A DNA stretch of 45,732 nucleotides, taken from NCBI GenBank assembly GCA_025935815.1, contig JAICUO010000004.1, positions 1 to 45,732 of the forward strand, read 5' to 3'. Each line of letters opens with the position of its first letter. Position 1 is the stretch's first letter. The notes below the pieces were generated by a model that did no database searches, had not been told where the DNA came from, and worked only from the letters and a program-made list of their open reading frames with translations. The position numbers and the translations under genes were made by a program. Source of the stretch: Streptosporangiaceae bacterium. GTDB taxonomy: Bacteria; Actinomycetota; Actinomycetes; Streptosporangiales; Streptosporangiaceae. Below are positions 11,749 through 20,812 of this stretch, piece by piece.

Positions 11749-11830
11749 GCCTGTGCTCACATGCCTGCCTCCCCGGGCTCTCGGCCAGGAGGATCGCTCG
11801 TCGGCTGAGAGCTGAGCCTGGCCCCTGCTT

Positions 11831-12865
11831 CTACGGGACGGAGGCCCCCTCATTGGCGTGTTCGGCATTGAGCTGGAGGGCGAGTGCGTTCAGCGTCGCG
11901 TTGGACCCTTTGACCCCGCCGTTGCGTAGTGCCCGCCGGGTCACGGGCTTCCCTGCTGTGACTAGCTTGAGGGCAACCAAGGATGCCTGAACTTCCCCCT
12001 GGCCTTGGGAACGGGAAACGACGCGCCCGGCGGCACCGGGCGGTACTGCCGGGTCCGGAAGGGGCGCGGAGGCGCCGGTCCTCGAAGACGGACCGGGCCG
12101 GACCGTGGCCCTGGTCTCGGCCTGCTGGTCCCGGACTTGCCCTGGCTGGTCCTGGTCCGGACGTTGTTCCTGATCCGGACCGTGGTGGTCCTGGTCCAGA
12201 TGCTGGTCCGGCTGGTCCTCAGGCTGGTCCCCGGAGGACCAATCCGGGGACCACGTGTCGGCCGGTCCGCCGGACCATCCGTCCGGCTGGTCCGCCGCTG
12301 CGGCGTCCTCGCGCAGCATGTGGGCCAGGGCGGTCCCCATGCCCAGGACCAGGACCGGGAGACAGGACACGAGGGTGGTGATGCCCCAGGGCGCCCGGGT
12401 GACGTGGTCCTGGTCCATCAGGTGGAACGCGACCTGCCCGGCCATGCCGAGCGCGAACGAGAAAATCGCGGACCACCGGGCAAACCTCCGGGTCCGGTCG
12501 CTGACCGCGTGCCCGACGGCCAGCCAGGCCCGCAGCGCGTAGGCCGCGTAGCACTCGACCCCGACCGGCAACGTGACGGCCGTGTCCAGGTGCAGCGAGG
12601 ACCAGATACCCGGCAGGAGGGGGACCGCGCCGAAGCCGGTCTTCTGCGCGATCCCGACCCAGCCGGACCATACTTCGGCCGCTGCGGGGACCGCGAGGAC
12701 CAGCAGGGGCCAGGACCGCATGGTCTTCGCCTGGACCCGGGCCGCCCCGGACCGCCCCGCAGCGGGGACCGCTGCCGGATCAGGACCGCGGCCACTGGGC
12801 TCGCGACAGGCGCTTGGACGGGCCCGTACCACGGAGACGTCAGCCGGCGCTGTCATGCTGACCAC
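11831..12865 (-). CDS. DUF2637 domain membrane protein (integrative-element cargo)
   Basis: TM-rich N-terminal half (AAAEVWSGWVGIAQKTGFGAVPLLPGIWSSLHLDTAVTLPVGVECYAAYALRAWL...) followed by a DQ-rich low-complexity linker and a helical C-terminus, typical of DUF2637 proteins of actinobacterial integrative elements. Confidence 0.75.
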   Translation of the reverse strand: MVSMTAPADVSVVRARPSACREPSGRGPDPAAVPAAGRSGAARVQAKTMRSWPLLVLAVPAAAEVWSGWVGIAQKTGFGAVPLLPGIWSSLHLDTAVTLPVGVECYAAYALRAWLAVGHAVSDRTRRFARWSAIFSFALGMAGQVAFHLMDQDHVTRAPWGITTLVSCLPVLVLGMGTALAHMLREDAAAADQPDGWSGGPADTWSPDWSSGDQPEDQPDQHLDQDHHGPDQEQRPDQDQPGQVRDQQAETRATVRPGPSSRTGASAPLPDPAVPPGAAGRVVSRSQGQGEVQASLVALKLVTAGKPVTRRALRNGGVKGSNATLNALALQLNAEHANEGASVP

Positions 12866-13907
12866 CTCCCGGCAGCGCGAGCGGGTGCGGCTCGCCGGCC
12901 AGCGCGGCCAGGGCGGTGGCGACCTCGGCGAGCGTGGCGCGCACGTACGTCGACGTGACGCTGACCGATTCGCCCCTGCCGTCTGTGTGGCCGGCGTAGG
13001 CGTGGGCGACCGCGAACCCGAAGTTGCGCTCCACCCACGTCAGCGTGGTGTGCCGAATCCAGTGCGTGCTGATGTCCTGGGTGCGGACCCAGGGCAGTTC
13101 CCTGCCGAGGCGGACCCACAGCCCGTCGTACCGGCGCTCGGTGATCTGGTGCCCGTCCCGGTAGCGCAGCAACTGCCCGTCCGGCGGGGCGTGCCGGTCC
13201 CCGGCGTGCTGCACCAGCCCGGCCATCAGGGTCGGCGAGACCGGCTGCCAGCGGAACGTCTCGCCCTTTTCCCGGAGCAAGACCAGGCACTGCTGACGGT
13301 CCAGGTCCCGGGGACGGATCGCGAGCGCGCCGGCTCGACGGCAGGCGGTCTCCGTGTGGAGCCTCAAAATGAGGGTGTCCAGTTCAGGGTCGTCGCCCGT
13401 GGCGGCGACCTGGTTAATCTCCGCTAGCTCCTTGCCGGTCAGCGCCCGGCGAGTGGACGGCATCCGGCGGGGCTTGTCGACCTTGCGAGCCGGGTTGTCC
13501 TTCTCCTCGACCAGCCCGTCGTCCACGGCGCGGTTATACAGGCAGCGCAGCGCCGAGATCAGGTTCTCGGCAGCGTGCGTCCCGCCCCGGCTGTTGCGGC
13601 GCGGCACCGCGTTCGCCTTGACGTACGCCACGAGCTGCTTGACCTCTGACGGCGTCGGCTCGTCCAGGCGCCGCTCGCCCCACTGCTCGACTGCCCGCTT
13701 CCAGTAGGGGCGGTACGCCCGCAAGGTGCCGGGGGTGACCGTGGCGGCCACGACCGGGACGTACTCGGCGAAGGTTGGCACGGGCGGCCGGCTCGCGGGC
13801 GCGGCGGTCAGGTCGGCCGGGGACAGGCCCATCGACTTCAGGACCAGCAGCGCCGCGTCCACGGCGGCCTGCTGCGATATGGCCGCAGAGGTGGGAGTGG
13901 CAGTCAC
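12840..13907 (-). CDS. Tyrosine recombinase/site-specific integrase
   Basis: Catalytic residues R (TETACRRAGAL), K (REKGETFRW), HxxR (STHWIRHTTLTW), H (AYAGHTD), Y (TSTYVRATL). Confidence 0.9.
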   Translation of the reverse strand: MTATPTSAAISQQAAVDAALLVLKSMGLSPADLTAAPASRPPVPTFAEYVPVVAATVTPGTLRAYRPYWKRAVEQWGERRLDEPTPSEVKQLVAYVKANAVPRRNSRGGTHAAENLISALRCLYNRAVDDGLVEEKDNPARKVDKPRRMPSTRRALTGKELAEINQVAATGDDPELDTLILRLHTETACRRAGALAIRPRDLDRQQCLVLLREKGETFRWQPVSPTLMAGLVQHAGDRHAPPDGQLLRYRDGHQITERRYDGLWVRLGRELPWVRTQDISTHWIRHTTLTWVERNFGFAVAHAYAGHTDGRGESVSVTSTYVRATLAEVATALAALAGEPHPLALPGGGQHDSAG

Positions 13908-14377
13908 GGTTGTCCTCCATGCGCATGCGGGAAAACGCCGCGGGCGCGGATAGCCTCGTGCACCACGGCGAGAGAGTAGGCGGTGAGAGTTTCATCGGCG
14001 GGCGCCCCGGCCAGCAGCACCCGGTCGCCGGGCTCCAGGCCGCAACGGCGGCGCAGCGCGGCGGGAATCACGAGGTAGGCGCGCTCGGGAACGGTCACCA
14101 TGCCGCCGGGATCGCGGCGCGCGGTCACCACGCCGGCCTCGGCGGTCAGGGTCAGCCGGTCACCGCCGGCCCAGCCCAGCGCGGACAGGACGCCCTGGTC
14201 CGCGACCCGGCCGGAGGCGTCGATACGGCCGATCCCGTAGACCACGTCCTCCGGCAGCGACGGCACGGGCGCAGGCTCAGCCAGGGGCAGCCGCCGTCCT
14301 GCGGCTGCCCTGGCGCGCTGTCGGGCAGCCGGGACAGCGGAGGAGGGGATGACGGGAGCAAGCGGCCGGGCGGTCAT
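13904..14377 (-). CDS. AbrB/MazE/SpoVT-type DNA-binding domain protein
   Basis: GMVTVPERAYLVIPAALRRRCGLEPGDRVLLAG swapped-hairpin AbrB motif; 4-bp overlap with the integrase start. Confidence 0.75.
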   Translation of the reverse strand: MTARPLAPVIPSSAVPAARQRARAAAGRRLPLAEPAPVPSLPEDVVYGIGRIDASGRVADQGVLSALGWAGGDRLTLTAEAGVVTARRDPGGMVTVPERAYLVIPAALRRRCGLEPGDRVLLAGAPADETLTAYSLAVVHEAIRARGVFPHAHGGQP

Positions 14378-14581
14378 CGCCGCCTCCCCGCAGGGAGGGG
14401 AACAGGGCCGGGCGCCTGAATGCGGACGGCGTCACGGCTGTCTGCGAGCGCGTGCAGTGGGCGCGAGCGGGTGCGTGCGGGATTTCCCGCTGGCTCGGTG
14501 CTCAGGGCTTGAACCCGCCGCCCGGTGAGATCTCCCCTTACGGTGGAGGACCACCGGAGCGGGTTCAAGTCCCGTCCGATT

Positions 14582-14597
14582 CGGTGAGACTTCACCG
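14582..14597 (-). terminator. Short hairpin just downstream of tRNA-Leu
   Basis: CGGTGA-gact-TCACCG, 8 nt beyond the tRNA 3' end. Confidence 0.4.
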
Positions 14598-14604
14598 TTC
14601 TAGG

Positions 14605-14687
14605 TGGGCGAGGAGGGATTTGAACCCTCACACCCTTTCGGGCACACGGACCTGAACCGTGCGCGTCTGCCGTTCCGCCACTCGCCC
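14605..14687 (-). tRNA. tRNA-Leu (anticodon CAG)
   Basis: Reverse complement GGGCGAGTGGCGGAACGGCAGACGCGCACGGTTCAGGTCCGTGTGCCCGAAAGGGTGTGAGGGTTCAAATCCCTCCTCGCCCA; acceptor GGGCGAG/CTCGCCC; anticodon loop TTCAGGT; long variable arm. Confidence 0.95.
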
Positions 14688-14774
14688 TGAGCGACACGTT
14701 AGATTAGCACGACTCCAGACGCTGCCGTGCCACGGATAGCATCAATGTGTACGACCAGTGGAGGGAGGCCGCGG

Positions 14775-15533
14775 TTGGGAGTTCTGCAGCGCTTCGAGCG
14801 CCGCCTTGAGGGCATGGTGGAGGGGGCCTTTGCCCGCGCCTTCAAGTCGGACCTGCAGCCCGTCGAGGTGGCCAGCGCGGTCCAGCGCGAGATGGACGAG
14901 CGCGCGGCGATCGTGGCCCAGGGGCGGACCCTGGTGCCGAACGACTTCGTGGTTGAGGTGTCGGCTAGCGACCTGTCCCGGCTGGACGTCTACGCCGACA
15001 GCCTGGGCCTGGAGCTGGCGACGCTGGCGCGAGAGTACGCCAAGGAGCAGGGCTACTCCTTCGTGGGCCCGGTGCGGATGCGCTTTGAGGGCGTGCCCGA
15101 CCTGGGCACCGGGATGTTCCGCATCCGGTCCGGCGTGATCCGCGGCCACACCGTCGAGGCGGGCGAGGTGCGCCAGCCCAGCAGCGACCTGCCCCGGCCG
15201 CAGGGCTCTCATTTCTATGGCAGCCCGCGGCTCGTCGTCCAGGGATCGGGTCCCGGCACGGGCCTCAAGGCCGGGACCACTTACGAATTGCAGACGCCGG
15301 TGACCCTCCTGGGCCGCGGCACCGACTGCGATTTGCGCGTCGTCGACGGCGGGGTTTCCCGCCACCATGCCGAGTTGCGAGTGGAGGAAAACCAGGTCGT
15401 ACTGGTCGACCTGGGGTCAACGAACGGCACGTTCGTGAACGGGCAGCCGGTTCGCCGGGTCGCGCTGACCGACGGGACCAGCGTGACGCTCGGCCGGACT
15501 ACGCTCGTCTTCCACCAGGACGACCGGTACTGA
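14775..15533 (+). CDS. fhaA: DUF3662 and FHA domain protein FhaA
   Basis: LGVLQRFERRLEGMVEGAFARAFKSDLQPVEVASAVQREMDERAAIV plus C-terminal FHA (LLGRGTDCDLRVVDGGVSRHHAELR...LGSTNGTFVNG); TTG start chosen by family consensus. Confidence 0.92.
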   Translation: MGVLQRFERRLEGMVEGAFARAFKSDLQPVEVASAVQREMDERAAIVAQGRTLVPNDFVVEVSASDLSRLDVYADSLGLELATLAREYAKEQGYSFVGPVRMRFEGVPDLGTGMFRIRSGVIRGHTVEAGEVRQPSSDLPRPQGSHFYGSPRLVVQGSGPGTGLKAGTTYELQTPVTLLGRGTDCDLRVVDGGVSRHHAELRVEENQVVLVDLGSTNGTFVNGQPVRRVALTDGTSVTLGRTTLVFHQDDRY

Positions 15534-15601
15534 TCAACTCTGGGGCTACCCTTAGGCCCCAGCAACCGAAAGCACCGAAGAAGCCGAGGACATCAGACGG
15601 G

Positions 15602-16084
15602 ATGAATGCCCTAACCCTCACCCTCATCCGGGTGGCCTTCCTGGCCGTCCTATGGCTCTTCGTCATCGCCGCCATCGGTGTCGTTCGCACTGACATGTTC
15701 GGCACGGCCGCGGCGAAGGTACGGCGAGCGCGGTCAAGAGCGCCCGCGCAGGCTCCGCGCCAGCCCCAGCGGCCGGCCCGGTCAGCCCGCGGCACTCCCC
15801 GCTACCTCATCGTGACCGGAGGCGCGCTCAGCGGAATGACTATCGACTTGACTGATCAGCAAATTACGATGGGGCGAGCAAATGACGCCACGCTCGTCCT
15901 GAACGACGACTACGCTTCTAGCCGACATGCCCGGATATTTCCTCAGGACGGACAGTGGCTCGTTGAGGATCTCGGTTCGACCAACGGCACTTACCTGGAC
16001 CGCCAGAAGGTGACGCGAGCGATGCCGGTGCCCGTGGGCGTGCCGATCCGCATTGGCAAGACCGTTCTGGAACTACGCAGATGA
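15602..16084 (+). CDS. fhaB: FHA domain protein FhaB/FipA
   Basis: N-terminal TM segment and FHA domain (MGRANDATLVLNDDYASSRHARIF...DLGSTNGTYLDRQKV); synteny. Confidence 0.92.
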   Translation: MNALTLTLIRVAFLAVLWLFVIAAIGVVRTDMFGTAAAKVRRARSRAPAQAPRQPQRPARSARGTPRYLIVTGGALSGMTIDLTDQQITMGRANDATLVLNDDYASSRHARIFPQDGQWLVEDLGSTNGTYLDRQKVTRAMPVPVGVPIRIGKTVLELRR

Positions 16085-17877
16085 CACTTGCACTCCGCTA
16101 CGCGGTACGCTCCGACGTCGGTCTCCTCCGCGAGGGGAACGAGGACTCGGCCTACGCCGGGCCCCACTTGCTCGCCGTCGCGGACGGCATGGGTGGCCAT
16201 GCGGCCGGCGAGGTCGCGAGCTCTGCCACCATCGCCACGATCGCTGACCTGGACACCGACCAGCCGGCCGCGGAGTTGCTCGGCGCCCTCGCCAATGCGG
16301 TGGCCAGCGCGAATATGCGCCTGCAGGAAATGATCATGTCCGACCCGGCCACCGAGGGCATGGGGACGACGCTGACCGCCCTGCTGTGGTCCGACGGCCA
16401 CGCGGCGCTGTGCCACATCGGCGACTCGCGCGCCTACCTGCTGCGAGACGGGCAGTTCTACCAGATCACGCACGACCACACCCTGGTGCAGTCCCTGGTG
16501 GACGAGGGCCGGATCACCGAGGACGACGTGGCCACCCACCCGCAGCGCTCGCTGCTGCTGCGCGCGCTGGATGGCCGCACGCTCGCTGACCCCGACCTGT
16601 CCACCCACGAGACGATGGCGGGCGACCGTTACCTGCTGTGCTCCGACGGGCTGTCCGGCGTGGTGACCGAGCAGACGCTGCACCAGGCGCTGAGCACGGT
16701 CCGTGACCCGGACAAGGCGGCGCTGCAGCTCGTCGAGCTGGCCCTCAAGGGCGGCGGCCCCGACAACATCACCTGCATCGTGGCGGACGTCGTCGACCCG
16801 CAGATCACGGCGCTACCGCCGACCCAGGTGCCCGTCATGGCCGGGGCCGCGTCGGCCGGGCCCCCCGAGCAGCTACGCTCGGCGGCGCGGCAGAACTCCC
16901 CGGCCGGCCGGGCGGGGCTGTTGCGCAGGACCGCCCCGCAGGTCGCGCTGCCCGATGACGCCGACACCGCCGACTGGGAGATGCCCACCGGCAGGCACGC
17001 CGCCGGCGCCGCCAGCGCGAACGGGTACCACGCCGCCGATGACTCCTTCGACGAGCCGAAGGCCGCCCGCCGCGGCCCCTTCCCGGGGCGGGCGCGCCCC
17101 GACGATGACTACGGGGCGCGGACGCGGCACGGCCGCAGGCGCCGCGTGCCGATCGTGACGACCGTCCTCATCGTGTTCATCGTCTTGGTGGTCGGCGGCC
17201 TGTACGGGAGCTGGCGGTACGTGCAGGGCCAGTACTACCTGGGCGTCGACCACGGCTACATGGCGATCTTCCGCGGCGTCAACACCAGCGTCGCCGGCAT
17301 GAGCCTGCACAGCCCCTACCAGCGCAGCAGCGTCCAGGTCGCCCAGCTGCCCGCCAACGCGCAGATCGCGCTCAACCAGACCATCTCCTCCAAGGGCCTC
17401 AACGACGCCCAGAGCATGGTGAAGTCCGTCGAGACGGTGGTCGGCCAGTGCCGCCAGCAGTGGCAGCAGCTCGCGGCGTGGAAGACCGCGGACGACAGGT
17501 ACCAGCAGGACCTAACGCGGTACAACCAGCAACTGGCGGCGGTCAACCAGCACAACGCGCACCTGAAGGCCGGGCAGAAGCCGACTCCGCCGCCGACGGC
17601 GCCGGCTAGGCCTGGGCCAGAGCCTCAGGTGCCGCAGGCCGGCAGTTGCGGGCCGGCCTCCGCGTTCGGCATCGCCCCCTCCGCCCTGCCGCCCGGCACC
17701 TCAGGCACGGGCAGCGTGACGCCCGGCCCGTCGCCCACCACGCTGCCCACCGCGACCGCGAGCGCCCCGGCGAGCACCGGGAACCGGGCCAGTTCGGCCG
17801 CGACCGGGACCGTCACCGGCCAGGTGACCGCCTCGCACCCGGCCAACGTCGCCACGACCGTCCGCCCGGCAGCGTGA
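16081..17877 (+). CDS. pstP: PP2C-family Ser/Thr phosphatase PstP
   Basis: RSDVGLLREGNEDSAYAGPHLLAVADGMGGHAAGEVAS, GDSRAYLLRDGQ, GPDNITCIVADVV; single TM and extracellular domain; synteny. Confidence 0.95.
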   Translation: MTLALRYAVRSDVGLLREGNEDSAYAGPHLLAVADGMGGHAAGEVASSATIATIADLDTDQPAAELLGALANAVASANMRLQEMIMSDPATEGMGTTLTALLWSDGHAALCHIGDSRAYLLRDGQFYQITHDHTLVQSLVDEGRITEDDVATHPQRSLLLRALDGRTLADPDLSTHETMAGDRYLLCSDGLSGVVTEQTLHQALSTVRDPDKAALQLVELALKGGGPDNITCIVADVVDPQITALPPTQVPVMAGAASAGPPEQLRSAARQNSPAGRAGLLRRTAPQVALPDDADTADWEMPTGRHAAGAASANGYHAADDSFDEPKAARRGPFPGRARPDDDYGARTRHGRRRRVPIVTTVLIVFIVLVVGGLYGSWRYVQGQYYLGVDHGYMAIFRGVNTSVAGMSLHSPYQRSSVQVAQLPANAQIALNQTISSKGLNDAQSMVKSVETVVGQCRQQWQQLAAWKTADDRYQQDLTRYNQQLAAVNQHNAHLKAGQKPTPPPTAPARPGPEPQVPQAGSCGPASAFGIAPSALPPGTSGTGSVTPGPSPTTLPTATASAPASTGNRASSAATGTVTGQVTASHPANVATTVRPAA

Positions 17878-17888
17878 AGTCCTAGCCC

Positions 17889-19334
17889 ATGAGCAGTATG
17901 ACCATGCCCGGTCCGGCGCTGAATGAGCCCGACGAGGTGCCCGAGCCACGGCGGAACTCTGAGCTGTCCATGCTCACGCTCGCCTTCGGCGTGGTGGCCT
18001 TCGCGTTCATCAACGTCGCGGGCAGCCTCAAGGGCCAGCACCTTTCCACCATCTTCGGGTACCTGGTCGCCTTCATCGTGGTCACCCTGGGCGCGCACCT
18101 GGCGATCAGGCGCTGGGCGCCGTACGCGGACCCGCTGCTGCTGCCGCTGGCCACGATGCTGAACGGCATCGGGATCGTGTTCATCTACCGGCTGACGCTG
18201 GCCGGCAAGTACGGGAACCCCGGCTTCGGCAAAAAGGGCCTGTTCATCCCGATGACCACGTCGACGACGACCACCCAGCTCATCTACACGCTGATCGGGG
18301 TCGCCTGCTTCGTCGCGGTCATCAAGTTCATCAGCGAGCCGCGGGTCCTGCAGCGCTACACCTACATCTTCGGCCTGGTCGGCATGTCCCTCATCGCGCT
18401 GCCCGGCCTGCTCCCGTCGTCGATCAGCGGTGTCGCCGCGAGCGGGGCGAAGATCCAGATCGCCATCGGCCCGTTCAGCCTCCAGCCGGGTGAGTTCGGC
18501 CGGCTGGCGCTGGCGGTGTTCTTCTCCGGCTACCTGGTCGCCAAGCGCGACGTGCTCGCCCTGGCGGGCAAGCGGATCCTCGGCATCGACTTGCCGCGCG
18601 GCCGCGACCTCGGCCCGATCCTCGCCATCTGGGGACTCAGCCTGGTCCTGCTGGTGCTGGAAAGCGACGTTGGGATGAGCGCGGTCTTCATGGGCCTGTT
18701 CGTCGCGACGCTCTACATCGCCACCTCACGGACCTCCTGGCTGCTGATCGGCCTGATGCTGTTCGTCGGCGGCGCGTTCTTGACCGCGCAGCTGTTCTCG
18801 CACGTCGCGCTGCGGTTCCAGATCTGGGAGCACCCGTTTGATCCCAAGCTCGTGGAGAACCAGGCCTTCCAGCTCGTCCAGGGACTGTACGGGATGGCCA
18901 ACGGCGGCCTGCTCGGCAAGGGCCTGGGCAGCGGCCAGCCGTACCTGACCCCGCTGGTGCAAAGCGACTTCATCTTCACCGGGCTTGGCGAGGAGCTCGG
19001 CCTGGCCGGCGTGATGGCGATCCTGCTGATGTACGGGCTGCTGGCGCAGCGCGGGCTGCGCACCGCGCTGATGGTCAAGGACCCGTTCTCCAAGCTGCTG
19101 GCGGGCGGCCTGTCCTTCACGTTCGCGCTGCAGGTCTTCGTGATCGTCGGCGGCGTCACCCGGCTGATCCCGCTCACCGGCATCACCACTCCGTTCATGT
19201 CGCAGGGCGGGTCGAGCCTCATCGCGAACTGGGTGCTGATCGGGATCCTCGCCCGGCTGAGCGACTCCGCCCGGCGCCCGGCGCCCAAGCCGATCCAGGA
19301 TGAGGGGATGACCCAGGTGGTGTCGATCCGGTGA
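17889..19334 (+). CDS. rodA: FtsW/RodA/SpoVE family peptidoglycan polymerase
   Basis: Multi-TM SEDS protein with FLGEELGLAG-like FTGLGEELGLAGVMAIL and GGSSLIANWVLIGILARLS; synteny. Confidence 0.93.
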   Translation: MSSMTMPGPALNEPDEVPEPRRNSELSMLTLAFGVVAFAFINVAGSLKGQHLSTIFGYLVAFIVVTLGAHLAIRRWAPYADPLLLPLATMLNGIGIVFIYRLTLAGKYGNPGFGKKGLFIPMTTSTTTTQLIYTLIGVACFVAVIKFISEPRVLQRYTYIFGLVGMSLIALPGLLPSSISGVAASGAKIQIAIGPFSLQPGEFGRLALAVFFSGYLVAKRDVLALAGKRILGIDLPRGRDLGPILAIWGLSLVLLVLESDVGMSAVFMGLFVATLYIATSRTSWLLIGLMLFVGGAFLTAQLFSHVALRFQIWEHPFDPKLVENQAFQLVQGLYGMANGGLLGKGLGSGQPYLTPLVQSDFIFTGLGEELGLAGVMAILLMYGLLAQRGLRTALMVKDPFSKLLAGGLSFTFALQVFVIVGGVTRLIPLTGITTPFMSQGGSSLIANWVLIGILARLSDSARRPAPKPIQDEGMTQVVSIR

Positions 19335-20812
19335 ACCGCGCGCTGAAGAGGGTCTCCATCGCCGTCCTGGTGATGTTCCTGGCCCTGATGATCAACGTCA
19401 ACTACCTGCAAGGGTTCGAGACGACCAGCCTGGCCAGCCGGCCCGGCAACAGCCGCGCGCTGGCGGCCCAGTTCCAGTACCAGCGGGGCGACATCGTCAC
19501 CGCCGACGGCGTGACAATCGCGGGCACGAAGCCGAGCGACGACTTTTACCACTACCTACGGGTTTACGCCAATTCCAAGGTGTTCGCGCCAGTAACCGGC
19601 TTCTACACGGTATTTCCGACCGCCACCGGGGTGGAAAAGGCGGAAAACGGGGTACTGGCGGGCAACGACTCATCGCTGAGCTTCCGCAACTTCATCGACA
19701 TGATCACGAACAAGCCCCGCAAGGGCGCCACGGTGCAGGTCACCGTCGACTCCAGGATCCAGCAGGCCGCCTACGACGGCCTGAAGGCGATCCTGCAGGG
19801 CACCGGCCACGTCGGCGGCGTTGTCGCGCTGAACCCGAAGACCGGCGCCATCCTGGCGATGGCCTCCTACCCCAGCTACGACACCAACCTGCTCGCCACC
19901 CACGACGTGGCGCAGCTGAACAAGAACGATAAGGCCCTGCTGGCGCAGGTTCCCAGCCCGCTGCTGAACAACGCGGCCCAGTCGGCGTTCCCGCCCGGCT
20001 CGACCTTCAAGATCGTCACCAGCTCGGCCTGGTACTCGCAAAACCCCGCCAACAACCCCAACACCCTCCTTGACTCGCCGCAGCCGCTGAAGCTGCCGAA
20101 CGGCAACTTCCTCAGCAACGACAACGGCGAGCAGTGCGGCAACGGATCCGGCAAGACCCCCGCCATCACGGCGTTCGCCCAGTCCTGCAACACCCCGTTC
20201 GCCGGGCTCGGCATCCAGCTCGGCGGGGACGCCCTGAAGGCCATGGCCGGCCCTTACGGCTTCAACCAGGCCCTGGACATCCCGGGCGTCACCGCGGCCA
20301 AGAGCAGCTTCACCGCCGAGGCCGACAAGTCGTTCACCGCCTTCGACGCGATCGGCCAGCACGACACCACGGCGACGCCGCTGCAGCTGGCGATGATCGC
20401 CGCCACGATCGCCAACAACGGCACGCTGATGAAGCCCTACCTGATCAAGCAGGTCACCGCGTCCGACCTGTCGATCGTCAGCCAGGCGACGCCAACCGCG
20501 CTGAGCCACCCGATCAGCCCCGCCATCGCCGACTTCGAGAAGCAGATGATGATCGCGGTGGTGCAAAGCGGCACCGCGGCGGGCGCGGTCGCCAACGCGG
20601 GCGCGCAGAACCTCAACATCGCCGGGAAGACCGGCACGGCGCAAAACGGGGTTGTCGGCGCCAGCCGCGCCGACGCCGTTTTCACCGCTTTCGCCCCGGC
20701 CGACAACCCGACGATCGCCGTCGGCGTCATAGTTCAAGGCGGTGGCTATGGCGCGGCCGCGGCCGCGCCGATCGCGATCGACGTCATCAAGGCAGCCCTG
20801 GGGAAATCGTGA
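19331..20812 (+). CDS. pbpA: Penicillin-binding protein A (class B transpeptidase)
   Basis: N-terminal TM, SxxK FPPGSTFKIVTSSAW, SCN SQSCNTPFAGL, KTGTAQN. Confidence 0.95.
   Translation: MNRALKRVSIAVLVMFLALMINVNYLQGFETTSLASRPGNSRALAAQFQYQRGDIVTADGVTIAGTKPSDDFYHYLRVYANSKVFAPVTGFYTVFPTATGVEKAENGVLAGNDSSLSFRNFIDMITNKPRKGATVQVTVDSRIQQAAYDGLKAILQGTGHVGGVVALNPKTGAILAMASYPSYDTNLLATHDVAQLNKNDKALLAQVPSPLLNNAAQSAFPPGSTFKIVTSSAWYSQNPANNPNTLLDSPQPLKLPNGNFLSNDNGEQCGNGSGKTPAITAFAQSCNTPFAGLGIQLGGDALKAMAGPYGFNQALDIPGVTAAKSSFTAEADKSFTAFDAIGQHDTTATPLQLAMIAATIANNGTLMKPYLIKQVTASDLSIVSQATPTALSHPISPAIADFEKQMMIAVVQSGTAAGAVANAGAQNLNIAGKTGTAQNGVVGASRADAVFTAFAPADNPTIAVGVIVQGGGYGAAAAAPIAIDVIKAALGKS

Noticed and set aside
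14374-14697. 107-aa - strand ORF covering the tRNA
   Set aside because: Contains VRVQIPPRPP-type translation of a tRNA gene, a common spurious ORF
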